The notes under the pieces were generated by a model that worked only from the letters and a program-made list of their open reading frames with translations, was not told where the DNA came from and did not search any database. 64,000 nucleotides of DNA, taken from assembly GCF_900215725.1 (NCBI RefSeq), contig NZ_LT962469.1, forward strand, positions 845,365 to 909,364, given 5' to 3'. The translations under genes and the position numbers were made by a program. Shown here piece after piece: positions 36,798 to 46,659 of the stretch. The stretch's first letter is position 1, and each line of letters starts with the position of its first letter. Source of the stretch: Ezakiella peruensis. GTDB taxonomy: Bacteria > Bacillota > Clostridia > Tissierellales > Peptoniphilaceae.

Positions 36798-36802
36798 ATA
36801 TA

Positions 36803-39800
36803 TTAGTCTTCAACAACAATGCCTTCTCTTTCAGCCATTTGTTTGTAAACTTGGTATTTTCTCTTTGCTTCGTATTCAGCAGCTTTGAATAATTCATCAG
36901 CTTCTTCTGGGAATGAACGTCTGAGAGCTGTGTATCTAACTTCGCTGTTGATGAAGTCTTGGAATGATTCCTTAGGTTCTTTTGAATCAAGAACAAATGG
37001 ATTCTTTCCTTCTTCTTCCAGTCTTGGGTCGAAGCGATATAGGTGCCAGTAACCACAGTCAACTGCTTGTTTTTCTGTAGCGATTGTTCTGCCCATACCT
37101 TGTCTTAGACCGTGTGCGATACATGGTGCATAAGCAATGATTAGTGATGGTCCCTTGTAGCTTTCGGCTTCTTTTAGAGCTTTGATTGTTTGGTTCATGT
37201 TAGCACCAAGAGCAATTTGAGCAACATATACGTAGCCGTAGCTTGACATCATTAAACCTAGATCTTTCTTTCTAATTCTCTTACCGCTTGCTGCGAATTT
37301 TGCAACTGCTGCTAGAGGTGTTGATTTAGATGATTGACCACCTGTATTTGAGTAAACTTCTGTATCAAATACCATAACGTTAACGTCTTCACCACTTGCT
37401 AGTACGTGGTCAAGTCCACCGAATCCGATGTCGTATGCCCAGCCGTCACCACCGAAGATCCATACAGATTTCTTGATGAGGTAATCTTTTCTATCCATAA
37501 TTTCTTTGAATAGTTCTTCAGCCTTAGCATCGCCTTTGAGATCGAACTTACCAGTTACTAAAGCACCATAAGCGTCTTTGGTTGCTGGTGTGTCTTCTCT
37601 ATTTTCAATCCAGTTCTTTAGAATTTCATTTAGCTCATCATTTACATTGAGTTCAATTAATTCTTCCATTAGGTCTTGGATCTTGTTTCTAATTTGCTTA
37701 ATACCTAGGTGCATACCAAAACCGTATTCAGCGTTGTCTTCAAACAATGAGTTGGCCCATGCTGGTCCTCTTCCATTGCAATCTGTGCAGTATGGAGTAC
37801 TTGGAGCTGAACCACCCCAGATTGATGAACAACCTGTTGCGTTTGCAATTAACATGTGGTCACCATAGAGTTGTGTGATCAATTTTGCATATGGTGTTTC
37901 ACCGCAACCTGCGCATGCTCCTGAGAATTCAAGGTATGGCATGTTGAATTGGCTGCCTTTCAAGCTGTATTTATCCATAATGTCTCTCTTTTCAGATAAG
38001 GACATTGCGAATTCCCAGTTTTCTTTTTGTGGATGATATTGGTCTTCAAACATTTCCATAACAAGTGCTTTTTCCTTAGCAGGACAAATGTCAGCACAGT
38101 TACCGCAACCTGTACAATCCATTACTGAAACTTGGATTCTATATTGATAAATATCTAAGCCTTTACCATTTGCTTTCTTTGTTTCAAATGTTTCAGGCAT
38201 ATTCTTTTGTTCTTCTTCGCTAACTAAGAAAGGTCTGATAGCAGCGTGTGGACAAACTAGTGAACATTGGTTACATTGGATACAATTTTCAATCTTCCAT
38301 TCTGGAACTGTAACAGCAATAGCTCTCTTTTCATAAGCTGATGTACCCATTTCAAAAGTACCGTCAGCATATTTACCTGTGAATGCTGATACTGGAAGTG
38401 TATCACCCTTCATTGAGTTCATAACATCTGCAATGTTTCTGATGAATTCTGGTCTTGATTCATCAGCTTCATTTTCATCATCTTTTAATGATTTCCAGCT
38501 TTCAGGAACTTCAATCTTGTGTAGAGCATCAATACCCTTGTCAACAGCTTCAAAGTTCATGTTAACAATTGCTTCACCCTTCTTACCGTAGTTGTGAACG
38601 ATTTCGTCTTTTAAGTGACGAACAGCTTCATCTACTGGTAATACTTCTGATAATTTGAAGAATGCAGCTTGCATAACCATGTTGATTCTTCCACCTAGAC
38701 CAACTTCTGCGGCAATCTTTGTTGCATTGATAGTGTAGAAGTTAATATCGTTTTCAGCGATATATCTCTTCATGTGGTTTGGAAGATGCTCTTCAAGTTC
38801 TGCATCATCCCATAGGCAGTTTAGTAAGAATGTTCCGCCAGGTCTTAGACCTTCTAGTAGGTCATAGCTATTAACATAAGCTTGCTTTGAGCATGAGATA
38901 AAGTCTGAGTGTGTAATCAAGTATGTGCTCTTAATTGGTTGTTTACCAAATCTTAAGTGTGATGTAGTTACACCCCCTGATTTCTTTGAGTCATAGGCAA
39001 AGTAACCTTGAGCATAAAGACCTGAGTCATCACCGATAATCTTGATAGCGGATTTATTAGCACCAACAGTACCGTCTGATCCAAAGCCCCAGAATTTGCA
39101 TTTGATTGTTCCTTCTGGTTCTGTGTTGATGATGTCTTTTACTTCTAAGCTTGTGTGAGTAACGTCATCTACGATACCAATTGTGAATTTATCTTTTGGT
39201 TCATCCAATGATAGATTATCATAAACAGCTTTAATTTGTGATGGGGTTGTATCTTTTGATGATAGACCATAACGACCACCAACAATCTTAGGTTGTAATT
39301 CATGTTCGTGGAAAATTTCTAGCACGTCTAAGTGTAGAGGTTCTGCACAAGCGCCTTTTTCTTTTGTTCTGTCAAGAACTGCAATCTTTTTAACAGTCTT
39401 AGGTAAAACGTCAAAGAAGTATTTAGCTGAGAATGGTCTATAAAGTCTAACCTTCATAACACCAACTTTTTCACCTTTAGCATTTAGGTAATCAACAGTT
39501 TCTTCGATTGTATCTGTTACTGAACCCATAGCAACGATTACTCTTTCAGCTTCAGGATCACCATAGTAGTTAAATGGTGCGTAGTCTCTGCCTGTAATTC
39601 TTGAAATTTCCTTCATATAATCATTAGTAATTTCTACAATATTTTCATAATAAGGGTTTGAAGCTTCAGCAGCTTGGAAGAAAATATCAGGGTTTTCAGC
39701 AGTTCCGCGAGTAACAGGTCTTTCTGGATTTAATGATCTGTTTCTGAATTCTTGGATTGCATCGTAGTCAACTAAAGATCTTAATTCTTCGTAGTCCATA

Positions 39801-40354
39801 ACTTCGATTCTTTGAATTTCGTGGCTTGTTCTAAATCCGTCGAAGAAGTGAACAAATGGAACTCTACCTTTGATTGTTGCAAGGTGAGCAACGCTTCCTA
39901 GGTCCATAACTTCTTGAACAGAACCACTAGCTAGCATAGCAAAACCAGTTTGTCTGCAAGCCATAACGTCTGAGTGGTCGCCGAAAATTGAAAGTGCATG
40001 TGACGCAACAGCTCTAGCCGAAACATGGAAAACAGCTGGTAATAATTCACCAGCAATCTTGTACATATTTGGAATCATCAACAACAAACCTTGGCTTGCT
40101 GTGTATGTAGTAGTCAATGCGCCTGCTTGAAGAGAACCGTGAACAGCTCCAGCAGCACCTGCTTCTGATTGTAATTCTTTTACCAGTACTTTTTGTCCGA
40201 ATAGATTTAGTCTTCCTTGTGAAGCCCATTCATCTGTAACTTCGGCCATGTTTGAAGATGGTGTGATAGGATAAATGGCTGCAACTTCTGTAAATGCGTA
40301 ACTTACGTGAGCGGCAGCGGTATTACCATCCATCGTTTTAAAATGTTTAGTCAT
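36803..40354 (-). CDS. nifJ: Pyruvate:ferredoxin (flavodoxin) oxidoreductase
   Basis: Single-chain PFOR oxidising pyruvate to acetyl-CoA and CO2 with reduction of ferredoxin. 1183 aa, the full homodimeric form. Domain order: N-terminal pyrimidine-binding domain (AYPITPSSNMAE-like segment), transketolase C-like and gamma domains (GFGSDGTVGANKSA), two-cluster ferredoxin domain (CIQCNQCSLVCPHAAI and CTGCGNCADICP, about residues 690-760), and the C-terminal TPP-binding domain with CAGCGETPYAKL, ATGCSSIWG and GGDGWAYDIGFGG. TAGGAGGT precedes the ATG. It is a single-gene unit with its own promoter and operator-like palindrome. Central to energy metabolism of an amino-acid fermenter. Confidence 0.98.
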   Translation of the reverse strand: MTKHFKTMDGNTAAAHVSYAFTEVAAIYPITPSSNMAEVTDEWASQGRLNLFGQKVLVKELQSEAGAAGAVHGSLQAGALTTTYTASQGLLLMIPNMYKIAGELLPAVFHVSARAVASHALSIFGDHSDVMACRQTGFAMLASGSVQEVMDLGSVAHLATIKGRVPFVHFFDGFRTSHEIQRIEVMDYEELRSLVDYDAIQEFRNRSLNPERPVTRGTAENPDIFFQAAEASNPYYENIVEITNDYMKEISRITGRDYAPFNYYGDPEAERVIVAMGSVTDTIEETVDYLNAKGEKVGVMKVRLYRPFSAKYFFDVLPKTVKKIAVLDRTKEKGACAEPLHLDVLEIFHEHELQPKIVGGRYGLSSKDTTPSQIKAVYDNLSLDEPKDKFTIGIVDDVTHTSLEVKDIINTEPEGTIKCKFWGFGSDGTVGANKSAIKIIGDDSGLYAQGYFAYDSKKSGGVTTSHLRFGKQPIKSTYLITHSDFISCSKQAYVNSYDLLEGLRPGGTFLLNCLWDDAELEEHLPNHMKRYIAENDINFYTINATKIAAEVGLGGRINMVMQAAFFKLSEVLPVDEAVRHLKDEIVHNYGKKGEAIVNMNFEAVDKGIDALHKIEVPESWKSLKDDENEADESRPEFIRNIADVMNSMKGDTLPVSAFTGKYADGTFEMGTSAYEKRAIAVTVPEWKIENCIQCNQCSLVCPHAAIRPFLVSEEEQKNMPETFETKKANGKGLDIYQYRIQVSVMDCTGCGNCADICPAKEKALVMEMFEDQYHPQKENWEFAMSLSEKRDIMDKYSLKGSQFNMPYLEFSGACAGCGETPYAKLITQLYGDHMLIANATGCSSIWGGSAPSTPYCTDCNGRGPAWANSLFEDNAEYGFGMHLGIKQIRNKIQDLMEELIELNVNDELNEILKNWIENREDTPATKDAYGALVTGKFDLKGDAKAEELFKEIMDRKDYLIKKSVWIFGGDGWAYDIGFGGLDHVLASGEDVNVMVFDTEVYSNTGGQSSKSTPLAAVAKFAASGKRIRKKDLGLMMSSYGYVYVAQIALGANMNQTIKALKEAESYKGPSLIIAYAPCIAHGLRQGMGRTIATEKQAVDCGYWHLYRFDPRLEEEGKNPFVLDSKEPKESFQDFINSEVRYTALRRSFPEEADELFKAAEYEAKRKYQVYKQMAEREGIVVED

Positions 40355-40381
40355 AATTACCTCCTAATTCATTATGTCTTA

Positions 40382-40410
40382 ATCTTATACCATATGCTGT
40401 ATTTTGTCAA
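40382..40410 (-). promoter_or_regulatory. nifJ promoter
   Basis: Minus strand: perfect -35 TTGACA at 40410-40405, 17-base spacer, -10 TAAGAT at 40387-40382; an overlapping TGGTATAAG could act as an alternative extended -10. Confidence 0.75.
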
Positions 40411-40424
40411 GTGATTCAAATCAC
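40411..40424. promoter_or_regulatory. Palindromic operator-like site upstream of nifJ
   Basis: GTGATT-CA-AATCAC, a perfect inverted repeat abutting the -35 box; written GTGA-N6-TCAC it has the half-site spacing of CRP/FNR-family and Rex-like sites. Its centre is about 41-42 bases before the predicted transcription start, the class II activator position. The regulator is not identified. Confidence 0.5.
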
Positions 40425-40439
40425 CTGTCCAAGCATAAA

Positions 40440-40470
40440 AAAGCTTGATATTATCTTATTATCAAGCTTT
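40440..40470 (-). terminator. Intrinsic terminator after uvrC
   Basis: 11-bp stem AAAGCTTGATA/TATCAAGCTTT with a 9-base loop, overlapping the uvrC stop codon and followed on the minus strand by TTTTTTATG. Confidence 0.88.
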
Positions 40471-42286
40471 AATCGTACTTAGCCAATTCCTCTTTTACAC
40501 TAAGAGCTGCATTGGTATTCATACCAGGAAGAGAACTTAATTCCTCCATGTCTGCGTTTTTAATTTTCTCTATGCTTCCATACTTTTCCATGAGAACTTT
40601 TTTTCTTTTTGGTCCAATGCCCTTGATCCCATCTAGCCTTGATTTAACCATAGTCTTTCCCCTCAAAGACTTGTGATAGGATATGGCAAATCTGTGAACT
40701 TCGTTTTGTAAAGTGCTTACAAAAGTATATAAGTCCCTGTAATTTTTAAGTTCGTACTCCTCGCCTTCGTATAAAATTGCCCTTGACTTATGAAAATCGT
40801 CTTTGACCATCCCCATAACAGGTATATCAAGTCCAAGGCTTTGAAGAACCTCCTTACAAACATTTATTTGCGTCTGACCACCGTCCATCATTATTAAATC
40901 AGGCGCTTCGTTAAACCCTCTAGACCCTTCCACCAGTCTCTTGTACCTGCGCGTTAAAACTTCTCGCATGCTAGCTAAGTCGTCTCCAGTGTTTTTATTT
41001 TTAATTTTAAATCTCCTATAGCCGTTTCGATTTGGATTTCCTTCAATAAATACAACCATAGCGCCAACTGCATCCGTTCCTTGTATATGAGAAATATCGA
41101 AAGATTCAATTATAGATGGATATTCACCTGTGCCAATTATTTCAGCTAAATTCAAGAGTGCCCTCTCGTTGGTCTTGGTCCTTTGCAAGAGCCTGCTCTT
41201 GTGCTTGGCCAATTCTTCCATAGCATTTTTCTTTACCATCATAATTGTATTGCGCTTTTCCCCACGCTTTGGCACAGAAATTTTTGTGGATAATGTTCCC
41301 TTGCCCTTCAAAGCTTTTTCCAAGAGATCAATATTGTCCGGCTCGATTTCGACTAAGAGTTCTGATGGAGGATTGGCAATATTTACATAATACTGCTTTA
41401 TAAATTCTTCCATCATCTGGTGTTCGTTTTCCGAAATATTGTTAAGGACAAAATTGTCCTTGCCGATCATCTTGCCATCTCTTTTAAAGAAAACTTCAAC
41501 CAGAAATATATCATTCGATTTGGCGTAGGCAATATAGTCAGCCGAATCTCCAAGTGGCTTGGTGATCTTTTGCTCTTCCTTCAAAAAGCTCATCTGCTCA
41601 ATGGCATATTTTATCTCAGCTGCCTTTTCATATTCCATTTCTTTGGCATAGGCAAGCATCTGGTCTTCTAATCTTTCAATTACCTTTTTGTTGCGGCCTT
41701 CCAAAAAGTCTATAGGCTCAACCAGTTTTTTTGCATAATCTTCCACGCTAATAAACCTAGCACATGGAGCATCGCACTTGTGTATATAGTAATTTAAGCA
41801 AGGCTCAGAAATTTTTTCTATATTTTTGTTTCTCCTGCGGAGTTTATACATGTCTTCCCACTTTTCCACAGCAATATTAACTGCATAAGCGTTTGGAAAT
41901 GGACCGTAGTACCTGCCCCCGTCATTTTTTAGCTCACGAGTTTTGATAATTCTTGGATAATCTTCATTTGTAATTTTTATATAAGGATAGGACTTGTCAT
42001 CCCTAAGCAGGATGTTGTACTTAGGCGCATGAGTCTTAATCAGATTGCTCTCTAAAATCAGGCTCTCAACCTCACTATCGACAATAATATATTCAAAGTG
42101 GTCAATGTTTTTTACCATCGCCTCCACCTTCATATTTTTATTGCCTGATTGAAAGTAAGATCTTACCCTGTTTTTCAGACTCTTAGCCTTGCCCACATAG
42201 ATAATGTTGTCAGCCTTATCCTTCATAATATAAACTCCCGGTTTGGCCGGGAGCTTTTTTAATTCTTCTTTAATATCAAACTTCAA
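40469..42286 (-). CDS. uvrC: Excinuclease ABC subunit C
   Basis: Nuclease that makes both incisions in nucleotide excision repair. 605 aa: N-terminal GIY-YIG domain (PGVYIMKDKADNIIYVGKAKSLKNRV), Cys motif (CLNYYIHKCDAPC), UvrB-binding UVR segment (MLAYAKEMEYEKAAEIK), the RNase H-like endonuclease domain (ESFDISHIQG, DLIMMDGGQTQ) and the C-terminal helix-hairpin-helix pair (GIKGIGPKRKKVLMEKYGS). The start appears to be TTG 42286, inside the end of pepP and 12 bases after AGGAGG; the upstream ATG is followed at once by a stop. uvrA and uvrB are not here. Confidence 0.97.
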   Translation of the reverse strand: MKFDIKEELKKLPAKPGVYIMKDKADNIIYVGKAKSLKNRVRSYFQSGNKNMKVEAMVKNIDHFEYIIVDSEVESLILESNLIKTHAPKYNILLRDDKSYPYIKITNEDYPRIIKTRELKNDGGRYYGPFPNAYAVNIAVEKWEDMYKLRRRNKNIEKISEPCLNYYIHKCDAPCARFISVEDYAKKLVEPIDFLEGRNKKVIERLEDQMLAYAKEMEYEKAAEIKYAIEQMSFLKEEQKITKPLGDSADYIAYAKSNDIFLVEVFFKRDGKMIGKDNFVLNNISENEHQMMEEFIKQYYVNIANPPSELLVEIEPDNIDLLEKALKGKGTLSTKISVPKRGEKRNTIMMVKKNAMEELAKHKSRLLQRTKTNERALLNLAEIIGTGEYPSIIESFDISHIQGTDAVGAMVVFIEGNPNRNGYRRFKIKNKNTGDDLASMREVLTRRYKRLVEGSRGFNEAPDLIMMDGGQTQINVCKEVLQSLGLDIPVMGMVKDDFHKSRAILYEGEEYELKNYRDLYTFVSTLQNEVHRFAISYHKSLRGKTMVKSRLDGIKGIGPKRKKVLMEKYGSIEKIKNADMEELSSLPGMNTNAALSVKEELAKYD

Positions 42287-44060
42287 GTGGACTACATGCC
42301 TCCTTAAGCATTTGCTTTTCCTCGTCAGTTTTCATGCCTGAAATCAACTTGTCATAACAAGCCTTGTGATATTCGTTGATATATTTGATTTGGTCTTCGT
42401 TTAAGAGACTTACATCAATCAAGTCCTTATCATAAGGAGTATAAGTTAGGTTTTCAAATTGATAGAAGCTACCAAATTCAGTTGACTTAAATTCAGTAAC
42501 TGTGATCAAGTTTTCAATCCTAATACCATGTTTGTTTTCACGATAGATACCTGGCTCATTTGAAATAACCATACCGGGTTCCAAAGGAACATTTATAAGA
42601 GCTCTTGATATGCTCATTGGACCTTCGTGAACACCCAGTACAAAGCCTACACCGTGGCCAGTTCCGTGCTTGAAGTCAATGCCTTCTTCCCACATTCTGC
42701 CCCTGGCAAGCACATCTAAATGGCAACCACAAGTTCCCTTCAAGAACTTAGCCATATATAAATTAATATGACCAATCAAAGTCAATGTATAATCGCGAAT
42801 TTCTTCTTCACTTGGATTGCCAAGTGTAATAGTCCTGGTAACATCTGTTGTGCCTTCATAATATTGTCCACCAGAGTCAACCAGATAAATACCATTTTTT
42901 GTTATATCTGAATGCTTGTGTTCATTTGCAGAATAGTGAGCCATGGCAGCATTGCCCTTGTAAGCAGAAATCGTTCCGAATGATTCTGAAATAAAGCTTT
43001 CAGCCTCAGCCCTAAATTCGTGCAGTTTTTCTTGTGCAGTGTATTCGTTCAATTCGACCTTGCCAGCATTGTTCTTCATCCAGAATAAATATCTAGTAAG
43101 AGCTGCCCCGTCAATGATGTGAGCCTTCTTGGTGTTGGAAATTTCTACATCATTTTTAACAGCCTTCATAATAGTTGTTGGCAGAGCCTTGTCTATAATA
43201 TTTGTATTTTCATTTAAAATCTTGTAGTGGAGACTTGAAATCTTTCCAGAATTAATCCATACATAGTCACTGTCTTTAAAGTGTCCTAGATCATCTGTTA
43301 TAGCATCGTAGTCTCTAAACTTAATTCCATTTTTTTGCAGGTATCCCTTTACAGTTTGATCTAATTTAAAATCATTGACGTATAGTGTTGCATTGTGTTT
43401 ATCGATAATCAGATATGAAACTACATAAGGAGTAAAATTGTCATCGTGCCCCCTCAAGTTCAAAATATATGCTATATCATCAAGTGTGGATATAAACATA
43501 TAATTTGCGCCAGCTTTATTCATATCTTCTCTAATCTTTTCAAGCTTCTTCATTGGCGATTCGCCAGTAAATTCTTCATCTAAGATAAAGGCCTTGCCAT
43601 TTGGAAGTTCAGGTCTATCTTCCCAAAATTCACCAACCAAATCCTTGTCGTATTTAAACTCAGCCCTGTCAGCTAACAAGTTTTGAATTTCTTCGCATAA
43701 ACCTTCAGATGTAATGTAGCCATTAAATCCAATTACATCGCCTTTTTTTACATTTTTATCCAGCCACTCTTGCCAGGTATCAACGCCTTCCAAACCCCAT
43801 TTCATAAGTTTAAAAGGAGTATCCTTTATTTCATTTGCGGCTTGAACATGGTAACGACCATCAGCCCACAGCAAAGCGTCATTTTGACTTACAATAGCAT
43901 AGCCAGCTGAACCCGTGAAATTTGTCAAATACACTCTTGACTTAAATCTTTCAAGAACATACTCACTCATGTGCGGATCACTAGTAGGAATTACAAAATA
44001 ATCAATTCCATCTCTCTTCATTAGCTCTCTTAGCTTAGATAATTTTTCAATAGAATTCAT
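42276..44060 (-). CDS. pepP: Xaa-Pro aminopeptidase (M24B)
   Basis: Metallopeptidase removing N-terminal residues before proline. 594 aa, the long three-domain type: two creatinase-like N-terminal domains (DYFVIPTSDPHMSEY, ... GHDDNFTPYV) and the C-terminal pita-bread domain with metal ligands in YLVDSGGQYYEGTTDVTRTI (two Asp), HGTGHGVG (His) and the EPGIYRE and GIRIENLI glutamates. Upstream are an AGGAGG site and TTGATT-16-TATAAT. Cotranscribed with uvrC. Fits peptide use together with the C69 dipeptidase at 61.7 kb. Confidence 0.96.
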   Translation of the reverse strand: MNSIEKLSKLRELMKRDGIDYFVIPTSDPHMSEYVLERFKSRVYLTNFTGSAGYAIVSQNDALLWADGRYHVQAANEIKDTPFKLMKWGLEGVDTWQEWLDKNVKKGDVIGFNGYITSEGLCEEIQNLLADRAEFKYDKDLVGEFWEDRPELPNGKAFILDEEFTGESPMKKLEKIREDMNKAGANYMFISTLDDIAYILNLRGHDDNFTPYVVSYLIIDKHNATLYVNDFKLDQTVKGYLQKNGIKFRDYDAITDDLGHFKDSDYVWINSGKISSLHYKILNENTNIIDKALPTTIMKAVKNDVEISNTKKAHIIDGAALTRYLFWMKNNAGKVELNEYTAQEKLHEFRAEAESFISESFGTISAYKGNAAMAHYSANEHKHSDITKNGIYLVDSGGQYYEGTTDVTRTITLGNPSEEEIRDYTLTLIGHINLYMAKFLKGTCGCHLDVLARGRMWEEGIDFKHGTGHGVGFVLGVHEGPMSISRALINVPLEPGMVISNEPGIYRENKHGIRIENLITVTEFKSTEFGSFYQFENLTYTPYDKDLIDVSLLNEDQIKYINEYHKACYDKLISGMKTDEEKQMLKEACSPLEV

Positions 44061-44079
44061 AACAAACCTCCTGCTTTAT

Positions 44080-44107
44080 ATTATACCCTATTTATTTCGA
44101 AAATCAA
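44080..44107 (-). promoter_or_regulatory. pepP-uvrC promoter
   Basis: Minus strand TTGATT, 16-base spacer, TATAAT at 44085-44080, about 20 bases before the pepP ATG. Confidence 0.7.
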
Positions 44108-44134
44108 AATACTTATATTTATTTTTCCTATCCC

Positions 44135-44677
44135 TTAGTCCTCTTCTCCTAAAATAATATTTTTATTCCTATCGTATTTTAAAATTTCACAGTTTCCTAT
44201 CGGCTTTATATCAGGTATTAGTTTCATAAAATAATTATAAATTACAAAGCCATGGGTGATTACCAGAATATTTTTACTTGTATCCAAGGAAGAGAAAAAT
44301 TCATCTGTGCGTTTAATTACATCTACGTATGGCTCGTGGTCTGCCCCTGTGATTGTACTGGGATCGTTAAAAAATACTTCATATCTGGGGTCATTAGCTC
44401 GAAGATATTCATAAGTTTTGCCCTCCCAAGAGCCTAAGCAGATTTCACGGAGGCGTGGATCTTGGATAACTTTCTTATCACCAGCAATTATGCAGGCTGT
44501 TTCATATGCTCTTACAAGATCGGACGAATAAATTTCATCAAAATCAAGACCCTTAAGCTTTTCTTTGAGCTCAAGGGCTTGGTTTCTGCCGACTTCGTTT
44601 AAAGAGATATCCCTTTGTCCCTGAAGTCGACCTATTTTGTTGTAATCTGTTTCACCATGTCTGGCTATATAAATCAT
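44135..44677 (-). CDS. Histidine phosphatase (phosphoglycerate mutase-like) family protein
   Basis: 180-aa cytoplasmic phosphatase. The catalytic RHG motif is at residues 5-7 ([29 protein letters not shown]); SSDLVRAYETACI, REICLGSWEGKTYE and VITHGFVIYNY supply the second histidine and phosphate ligands. GpmB/CobC-like by length, substrate unknown; no cobalamin genes nearby. Overlaps the ftsH stop by 4 bases. Confidence 0.92.
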   Translation of the reverse strand: MIYIARHGETDYNKIGRLQGQRDISLNEVGRNQALELKEKLKGLDFDEIYSSDLVRAYETACIIAGDKKVIQDPRLREICLGSWEGKTYEYLRANDPRYEVFFNDPSTITGADHEPYVDVIKRTDEFFSSLDTSKNILVITHGFVIYNYFMKLIPDIKPIGNCEILKYDRNKNIILGEED

Positions 44678-46488
44678 TCTTTATACCTGTTAAAGATTTC
44701 CATAAACTCATCGCCAGTAATGGTTTCTTTTTCAAGTAAAAATTTTGCACTTGCATGCATGGCTTCCATATTTTCTTTTAAAATATTTATGGAAGTTTCG
44801 TGAGCCTTTTTAACAAGGGCAATTGTTGCTTCGTCAATTTGTCTAACGGTTTGCTCACTAGCATCGAGTGTCCTATTGCCACCCAAATATTGGTTTTGCA
44901 GACTAGTAAAGCCAGACATATCAAATTCATCTGTCATACCATAGGTTGCTATCATATTGCGAGCGAGATTTGTTACTCTCTCAATATCGTTTGACGCACC
45001 TGTGGTTCTGGTGTTAAATATCAATTCTTCTGCTGCACGGCCACCACAAAGCGTCGCCATATCGTTAAAGATTTCCTTGTCAGATTTCAAGAACTTTTCT
45101 TCTTTTTCGACTTGCATGGTATAGCCAAGAGCTCCTGATGTTCTAGGAATAATTGTAATTTTATGAACAGGAGCTGAATGAGTTTGAGCAGCAGCTACAA
45201 CAGCGTGACCAATTTCGTGATAGGATATAATGCGTTTTTCTTCTGGGCTAACGATCATAGACTTGCGTTCGTATCCAGCTATTACTACATCAATCGCATC
45301 TTCAATATCCTTTTGAGTTACGACCTGCCTGCCGGCCCTAACTGCATTTAAAGCACCTTCATTAATCATATTTGCAAGGTCTGCACCGCTGGCCCCAGCT
45401 GTGGATAGGCCAAGTGTCTTAAAGTCGATATTATCTTCAGTGCGAACTTTTCTTGCGTGAACTTTTAAAATTGCAATCCTACCGTTTAAATCTGGTAATT
45501 CAACAGGAATTCTTCTGTCAAATCTGCCCGGTCTTAAGAGGGCTGGATCCAATGTTTCTGGCCTGTTAGTTGCAGCAAGTATAACAACACCCTTTCGACC
45601 ATCAAAACCATCCATTTCTGATAGGAGTTGGTTGAGCGTTTGTTCTCTTTCATCATTTCCCCCATAGTTGCCATCGCGTCTCTTACCAATGGTATCAATT
45701 TCGTCTATGAAAACTATGCATGGAGCTTTTTCATTTGCTTGCCTAAATAAGTCTCTAACCTTGGCTGCACCCATACCAACAAACATCTCTACAAATTCCG
45801 AGCCAGATATAGAGAAGAAGGGTACATTTGCTTCCCCGGCAACAGCTTGAGCCAACAAGGTCTTACCAGTTCCCGGAGGTCCAACCAAAAGTGCACCTTT
45901 AGGCATGGTTGCACCGATACTTGCATACTTGGCTGGATTGTGGAGGAAGCTAACTATTTCCTTCAAGGCTTCTTTGGCTTCATCTTGACCAGCAACATCG
46001 GCAAAGGTTTTACCAGTTTCTGCTTTTACATAAACTTTTGCATTTGATTTGCCAAAACTCATTGTGCCGCGACCGCCGCCCATTGATTTTAGCATTTGTT
46101 TGCTGAGCAATTGGCCGAGCAATATAAAAATAAATATTGGTATGACCCAACTCAAAATGCTTGCAAGAATTCCTGGTTCTGGAATTATTGGGCTGCCAAA
46201 TTCTACACCTTTTTCTTGGAGCATCTTGGCAAGCTCATTATTTCTAAAAGGTCCTGTTTTATAAATAACTTCTTCATTATTTTCATCTAAAGTTGTGAAT
46301 AGTATCTGCCTGTCTTGAACTTCTACTTTTTTAATTTCGTCCTCTTTAAGCATGGTTAAAAATTCTGAATAACCAACCTCTTCTACTTTTTTTGTTTGTA
46401 AATAAGGAAGTAAAAACAAATTAAATATTAGCATTAGTGCAATAACAATACTATAATAAATATATAAAGGTTTTTTATCCTTAAACAT
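44674..46488 (-). CDS. ftsH: ATP-dependent zinc metalloprotease FtsH
   Basis: Membrane-bound AAA+ protease degrading unassembled membrane and regulatory proteins. Two TM helices (about residues 9-26 and 105-125) flank a short extracytoplasmic domain. The AAA domain has Walker A GPPGTGKT, Walker [13 protein letters not shown] and the second region of homology [21 protein letters not shown]; the protease domain has HEIGH. The frame opens at GTG 46497, which lies within the GAGGTG ribosome site; ATG 46488, 6 bases after it, gives 604 aa beginning MFKDKKP and is preferred. It is followed by the histidine phosphatase gene. Confidence 0.97.
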   Translation of the reverse strand: MFKDKKPLYIYYSIVIALMLIFNLFLLPYLQTKKVEEVGYSEFLTMLKEDEIKKVEVQDRQILFTTLDENNEEVIYKTGPFRNNELAKMLQEKGVEFGSPIIPEPGILASILSWVIPIFIFILLGQLLSKQMLKSMGGGRGTMSFGKSNAKVYVKAETGKTFADVAGQDEAKEALKEIVSFLHNPAKYASIGATMPKGALLVGPPGTGKTLLAQAVAGEANVPFFSISGSEFVEMFVGMGAAKVRDLFRQANEKAPCIVFIDEIDTIGKRRDGNYGGNDEREQTLNQLLSEMDGFDGRKGVVILAATNRPETLDPALLRPGRFDRRIPVELPDLNGRIAILKVHARKVRTEDNIDFKTLGLSTAGASGADLANMINEGALNAVRAGRQVVTQKDIEDAIDVVIAGYERKSMIVSPEEKRIISYHEIGHAVVAAAQTHSAPVHKITIIPRTSGALGYTMQVEKEEKFLKSDKEIFNDMATLCGGRAAEELIFNTRTTGASNDIERVTNLARNMIATYGMTDEFDMSGFTSLQNQYLGGNRTLDASEQTVRQIDEATIALVKKAHETSINILKENMEAMHASAKFLLEKETITGDEFMEIFNRYKE

Positions 46489-46624
46489 CTCGATCACCTC
46501 TTTGAATTAATTTATGATTATTTATACCCAAGTGTATATAAAAAAACACAGATGCTTGCTTAAATCATTAACATTAGAGTTTATAAAAAAGAATTCTAGC
46601 AAATTATATTTTATGTTTATACAA

Positions 46625-46651
46625 TAAAAAAGACCGTAAAAAAATACGGTC
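46625..46651 (-). terminator. Intrinsic terminator of the pot operon
   Basis: Stem GACCGTA/TACGGTC with a 6-base loop, followed on the minus strand by TTTTTTATTG, just past the second potD stop. The remaining gap up to ftsH (46498-46624) shows only AT-rich sequence. Confidence 0.88.
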
Positions 46652-46659
46652 AATAACAC

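Noticed and set aside
40411-40424. Palindrome upstream of nifJ as a terminator of another gene
   Set aside because: No T tract follows on either strand and the 2-base centre cannot form a normal loop; an operator is more likely.
42235-42260. Perfect terminator-like hairpin (CTCCCGG/CCGGGAG plus T tract) on the plus strand
   Set aside because: It lies inside the uvrC coding start and is explained by codons for LPAKPG; no plus-strand gene precedes it. At most it could stop antisense transcripts.
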